Below, in pieces: positions 33,575-37,164 of a stretch of 37,164 nucleotides of DNA. Below the pieces are notes generated by a model that searched no databases, had not been told where the DNA came from, and saw only the letters and a list, made by a program, of their open reading frames with translations. Positions within the stretch are counted from its first letter, which is position 1. Every line of letters starts with the position of its first letter. The stretch is from Roseicyclus mahoneyensis (GTDB lineage Bacteria > Pseudomonadota > Alphaproteobacteria > Rhodobacterales > Rhodobacteraceae), in the NCBI RefSeq assembly GCF_003148775.1, contig NZ_QGGW01000016.1, positions 1 through 37,164 on the forward strand, in the 5' to 3' direction. Made by a program: the position numbers and the translations under genes.

Positions 33575-35335
33575 TTACGCAAGCAAGCGACTGAAAAACG
33601 CAAGAGGGCCCGCGCTCAGCAAGGTCCGGTCCAGAAATCCGTTCCACACCTCACAACTTGTCTCCGGCAAAAACACACAATTATGACAAGCCGCGTGGTT
33701 ACCATTGGAGCCGCTTCGCGCCATTCCCTCGGAACAAAGCGGATCGGCCGAGCATAGTTCATGGTCAGCCAATGCTTGTAGCACAAGCTGCTCCATCCGA
33801 GCCGGCCTGGCCTGCCGCGACAGGCCGCCCATGGTCCCGTCTGCGTCGGGAGTCGAGGTGTAGATCAACAATCCCGCCATATCTGGTCCAACGTAAAGAC
33901 GCTCCCTCAGCGCACTCGATGAATACCCACTGTCGAGTGACAGTCGTACAACAAGTGCATGCGCAAGGGTATGGACAAGCATATATCGTGCGCTCAGTTG
34001 AGGTGGCGGACCTTCCGCCGGCTTTCCTTCGGCTCGGGTCGTCTCCAAGAATGTAATTACAAGCCCTTGAAGGTGCTTTTCAACATCTGGCCTTTTCTCC
34101 CAATCGGAGACAGCATCAATGTCCAGGGTGAGAAAAACGCCTTCGCCGTGCATGGCAACGGCCGGAAGCCACGACAGCGCAGAGCGCGACAAAGGCACCG
34201 CCTCCGGTTTGCCGCCCACCTGTGCCTTCAGCCTCGTGAAACCGGTCAATGCTCGCACTTCCCGAAGGCGTTCAACGGAAGAAATCCACGAGATCATGCC
34301 GTTGAATACGGTCGGAACTGGCTGACGACGGTTGAGCAAGGTCATCGCCTCCGCGTTTGACGCGGACGTATCCGTTAACAGCATCCGGAATTCGTCAAGC
34401 CGAAGGTCATGTTCAGCATCAGTGCTGTCCTGTTTCATCTCCCTGAAGCGTCGGGCGATTTCCTCTGCGCTCTCGTCTCCGTCCCAAATCGGCAATATCT
34501 TCTTCGTGATGAAGGAGACCATCATTGCCTCATCTTCGAGAAAATCGAGCATTTCGATGAAATCCCCAATCTTTTCCTTGAACGGGACCTTCCAGTCCGG
34601 AAGCGTGATAGCGCTCTGCTCAATCGAGAAATATACGTTGCTGGCACCTCGTTGCGTGATCCGCGGCGCCGCCTCACATCCCATTTCACTGCCTCCAAGC
34701 CAAGGCCGCCCACCCCGACATTTGTGTTTCGGGATGCCCCTCGGTGAAAATGCTTCGGCCATTGAACGACTGCCACCGCAGGACTTACATGTCAGCATCA
34801 GCCCACCAATGCCCGCTCCAGCTGTCCGGAGCGCCAGAACGGGCTGGGTGCAGGATTCCTTGTGTGTCAGCCAGGACATCCACGGAAAATCATCAAGGTG
34901 GCCATTCTCACAAATCGTCACGAAGCGGACTGGCACCACAGCAGGCTTGCCGCGACACTTGCCGCAATGAAGACTGTCACCATTGCGAGAGGGAGCCCAT
35001 TGTCCGGAACGATTGATCACGTGGCACTCCGGGCATGAGAGCCAATCCGGAAAGCGTTCGATCGGCAGTACGCGCTCCCGGGTCTGCCCGTCTTTGAGGT
35101 AAGTTCCGACCGGAGGCGCCCTGAAATGATCGACACCTAACAGAGCCTCGAGGCGGGGTTCCCGAACGATATCCTGCTTGTAGCCGCCTTTCGTATAGGC
35201 TTCCCAAGCTTCCAGACCCTGCATGACCCCTGACAGAAGTGCGCCACTTCCCGGCAAACGGAAGTCGACAATTGCCCCTGGACCGAAGGTTGAGATGATC
35301 TGGCTGCGGCGGATACTGCCAACATTCTTGCTCAT
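33575..35335 (-). CDS. drmB: DrmB-like DUF1998 protein (DISARM core)
   Basis: 586 residues. Opening VGSIRRSQIISTFGPGAIVDF, the CPEC...CGKC pair, the ICENGHLDDFPWMSW motif, CKSCGG, then the DUF1998 part LVHTLAHALVVRLSLDSGYS and the closing CHNCVFLPETSCE are the features of DrmB. In DISARM, DrmA and DrmB form a complex that blocks unmodified phage DNA. ATG 35335 overlaps the drmA stop (ATGA). No drmC follows; the next gene is the methyltransferase, 134 bases away. Confidence 0.92.
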   Translation of the reverse strand: MSKNVGSIRRSQIISTFGPGAIVDFRLPGSGALLSGVMQGLEAWEAYTKGGYKQDIVREPRLEALLGVDHFRAPPVGTYLKDGQTRERVLPIERFPDWLSCPECHVINRSGQWAPSRNGDSLHCGKCRGKPAVVPVRFVTICENGHLDDFPWMSWLTHKESCTQPVLALRTAGAGIGGLMLTCKSCGGSRSMAEAFSPRGIPKHKCRGGRPWLGGSEMGCEAAPRITQRGASNVYFSIEQSAITLPDWKVPFKEKIGDFIEMLDFLEDEAMMVSFITKKILPIWDGDESAEEIARRFREMKQDSTDAEHDLRLDEFRMLLTDTSASNAEAMTLLNRRQPVPTVFNGMISWISSVERLREVRALTGFTRLKAQVGGKPEAVPLSRSALSWLPAVAMHGEGVFLTLDIDAVSDWEKRPDVEKHLQGLVITFLETTRAEGKPAEGPPPQLSARYMLVHTLAHALVVRLSLDSGYSSSALRERLYVGPDMAGLLIYTSTPDADGTMGGLSRQARPARMEQLVLQALADHELCSADPLCSEGMARSGSNGNHAACHNCVFLPETSCEVWNGFLDRTLLSAGPLAFFSRLLA

Positions 35336-37069
35336 TGGATTTCCTCAGCGTCCGACAACACAGTCTCTTTAATCACAAAGCCAGTAGAAGGCTCGACAGC
35401 ACGAAGTGTGCCGGGCGTGGCGCGTGCGAGGCCCTTGGAAAATCCAGAGGCATTCGATGTTGCCTGTGCGTCAGCAGAGATCAACAAGGCGTTGTCCGAC
35501 CAGTTGTCCCAATACTTTGCTACCGCGCCACGCCGCAGCCAGCGTTTCAGGAACTCGCCAAGCTCTTGTCGGGCGGCTATGGCTTCGTCCGGATCCACTC
35601 TGGATATACGCGCACATATCAGATCAATAAGCACATCCAATTCAGCTTGATGTGATTCCGCATTGGCCGGACTGTTCAACATTCCGGGAACCAGATGCCT
35701 CGCCATGGCAACGAATGGCGCATGGAGAGCCTTGTCTCGCGCCCTCGGTGCGAATGGGGTTACGCCAGTTGCCTCGACATCCCGATAGAGCGCGCCGTGC
35801 CATGTTGGGAAAGTCTCGTAGCGACTTCGGTCGCGCGATTTGTTCGCATTGTAGAGGGTGACCACCAGCCCCGGCACCTTGCCACGGCCAACGCGGCTCG
35901 TTGCCTGGATGTATTCGGCGATGGTCTTTGGTTGGCCGTTGACCAACATCAAGCCGAGGCGACCCACGTCCAGACCGACGGAGATCATATTGGAAGCAAG
36001 GACAACGTCTGCAGCTTCGCCCGTGTCACGGCTCGCATCCAGTTCAAGAAGCTTCTCGCGGATTTCGTCTGACTTTACGCGACTGGTGAGTTCGCTCGGT
36101 GGCTGGAGAGGGCGAGATGTTTCTTGCCGCCGGGCAGAAACCAGTTCCAAGCTGTGTTTGACGTCGTCCTGCATGATGATCGAGGCGCTTCCGAGTTCGC
36201 GCAGCGAATTGAAATAACCCACCAACGTCCAGTAATGATCTTCCTCTTGCTTGGCGAAGGAGGGATCGGCAGCTGCCTGGAGGAGCGATGACACGATGGC
36301 CTGATAGATGTAACTGGCTGTGCGGCCTGCCGTGGTTATACCAAGATAAAGCCGACCGGGACTGCCCTGCTCCACACAGGCAAAACCCGAGTTGGAATGA
36401 TGCAATCCTGGCGGGGGGAATTGCATGACCTTGCGGTCAAACAGGTTAAGGACCTGATCAGCGGCGCGGCGGATTGTTGCTGTGGACCCGATGACCTTCG
36501 GACGACGGGTATTTCGAGTGCATAGAGCATCAATGGCCGTCTCGAAAAGCCCTGCCATGCTCCCCAAAGGTCCCGCGATCAGATGCAATTCATCCTGGAT
36601 TATCAGATCCGGTGGCAGGCGCCCCGCATCGCCAAGCCCGAACAGCCGACCTGTTTCCTTCTTCGTAACGATCTGGACGAACTTGTCAGCGGTACCCAGA
36701 AGGAGCGTCGGAAGTTCACGGTAAATGTCATCATCCACTGTCCAGAATGGAAAGTGAGTTCTTGCTTGCCCTGAACGGCACCCGCTCTGTCGACAGCGTG
36801 CATGAACCCTGTCACCGCTCTCGGCGACGTCCCACTCCAAATGAGACCCACAATCAGGGCAGTGTTCGATCTGGGCCGGAGAACCCGTCTTTTCTGTTTC
36901 GTTCACTTTGTTCGGCGTGGTGTCCCTGCCGACCCAAAGGCCAATAGAAATTGGCGCGCCTTGCGCAAGCGAAGACGGAATACTGGTTCCGGGGCATTCG
37001 TAGTCACCCGTCCGCAACAGATCACTTGCGAGAATCATCGCGGCTGCCCGCTGGAACTGCTGCGCTGTC
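35332..37069 (-). pseudogene. drmA: DrmA-like helicase, 5' part missing (IS insertion)
   Basis: Helicase C-terminal-type protein of DISARM. What remains is the second half: counting from ATG 37038, a zinc knuckle CPDC at 60-63, DELH at 149-152, GSTATIR at 184-190, ISVGLDVGRLGLM and QATSRVGR at 378-385. Walker A and everything before it, several hundred residues in DrmA homologues, is absent. The frame stays open upstream (QTAQQFQRAA) until the IS3-type end at about 37070, so this is an interrupted gene; the front half may lie beyond the element. If translated from 37038 it would be a helicase without an ATP loop. Confidence 0.85.
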
Positions 37070-37164
37070 TGAGCTACCCCCCGAAAATTGGACAGTGACG
37101 GAAGCTACGATCTGAGGTCTGCTGATCCCCAAGACGAGGAGATCAGAATATGTCGAAACGCAGG
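37070..37164 (+). mobile_element. IS3-family insertion sequence (left end, partial)
   Basis: Begins TGAGCTACCCCCCGAAAATT at 37070, a TG-starting end of the sort found in IS3-family elements of Rhodobacterales, followed by an 80-base leader. GAGGAG (37136-37141) precedes ATG 37150, which opens MSKRR, the start of the typical orfA transposase. The rest is beyond the edge. It interrupts drmA. Confidence 0.85.

Noticed and set aside
30487-37069. Complete functional DISARM system
   Set aside because: drmC and class-specific genes are absent and drmA lacks its ATP-binding half.

Overview
The window is GC-rich DNA from an alphaproteobacterium, most likely a Rhodobacterales (roseobacter-type) chromosome. 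This is inferred from gene content and order: hisD followed by a UPF0262 gene and a small phosphatase gene, infA-maf-RNase E/G-yacG, murA next to a DUF2948 gene, short RNase E/G, and the codon use. It splits into an ordinary chromosomal part (1 to about 23,056) and an accessory island (about 23,057 to the right edge) that begins exactly at the 3' end of a tRNA-Phe gene.

Chromosomal part. Positions 1-2284 (minus) hold a secreted RTX metalloprotease of the serralysin type, cut by the left edge, behind a small exported protein. An MsbA-like ABC exporter, a long-chain acyl-CoA synthetase, a YcaQ-type DNA glycosylase-like protein and a CapA-like lipoprotein follow on the plus strand (2571-8867). 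Next is a compact zinc module: zur-znuC-znuB on the minus strand and znuA divergent on the plus strand. Two Zur-like palindromes lie in the intergenic region between zur and znuA. ZnuA carries a very long histidine-rich loop and ZnuC a histidine-rich tail. After a strong terminator and tRNA-Thr(GGT) come murA, a DUF2948 gene, a GNAT gene, then a run of overlapping genes (hisD, UPF0262, LMW phosphatase-like, SnoaL-like, GNAT, nitrilase-like) leading to infA, maf and a short RNase E/G. A lytic transglycosylase lipoprotein gene on the opposite strand separates RNase E/G from yacG.

Accessory island. tRNA-Phe(GAA) is followed by a gene-free stretch with short direct repeats and an AlpA/excisionase-like regulator. 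No integrase is seen. Next come a stand-alone reverse transcriptase of unassigned class, preceded by two identical 133-bp direct repeats and a small membrane or exported ORF. Then follow a soluble FtsH-like AAA+ metalloprotease, a zinc-ribbon/GIY-YIG-type protein and a small unknown protein, apparently one minus-strand unit. A MarR-type regulator sits divergently, with a 100-bp stretch flanked by 13-bp inverted repeats between it and the unit.

The right end is a defence locus on the minus strand: drmA (5' part missing), drmB, a Dcm/EcoRII-type cytosine methyltransferase with an N-terminal HTH, a Vsr mismatch endonuclease and an EcoRII-family restriction endonuclease. drmA runs into the end of an IS3-family element at the window edge, so the DISARM-like part looks interrupted. 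The two most interesting signals are this merged DISARM / EcoRII-Dcm-Vsr locus and the uncharacterised RT plus FtsH-like protease plus GIY-YIG region.
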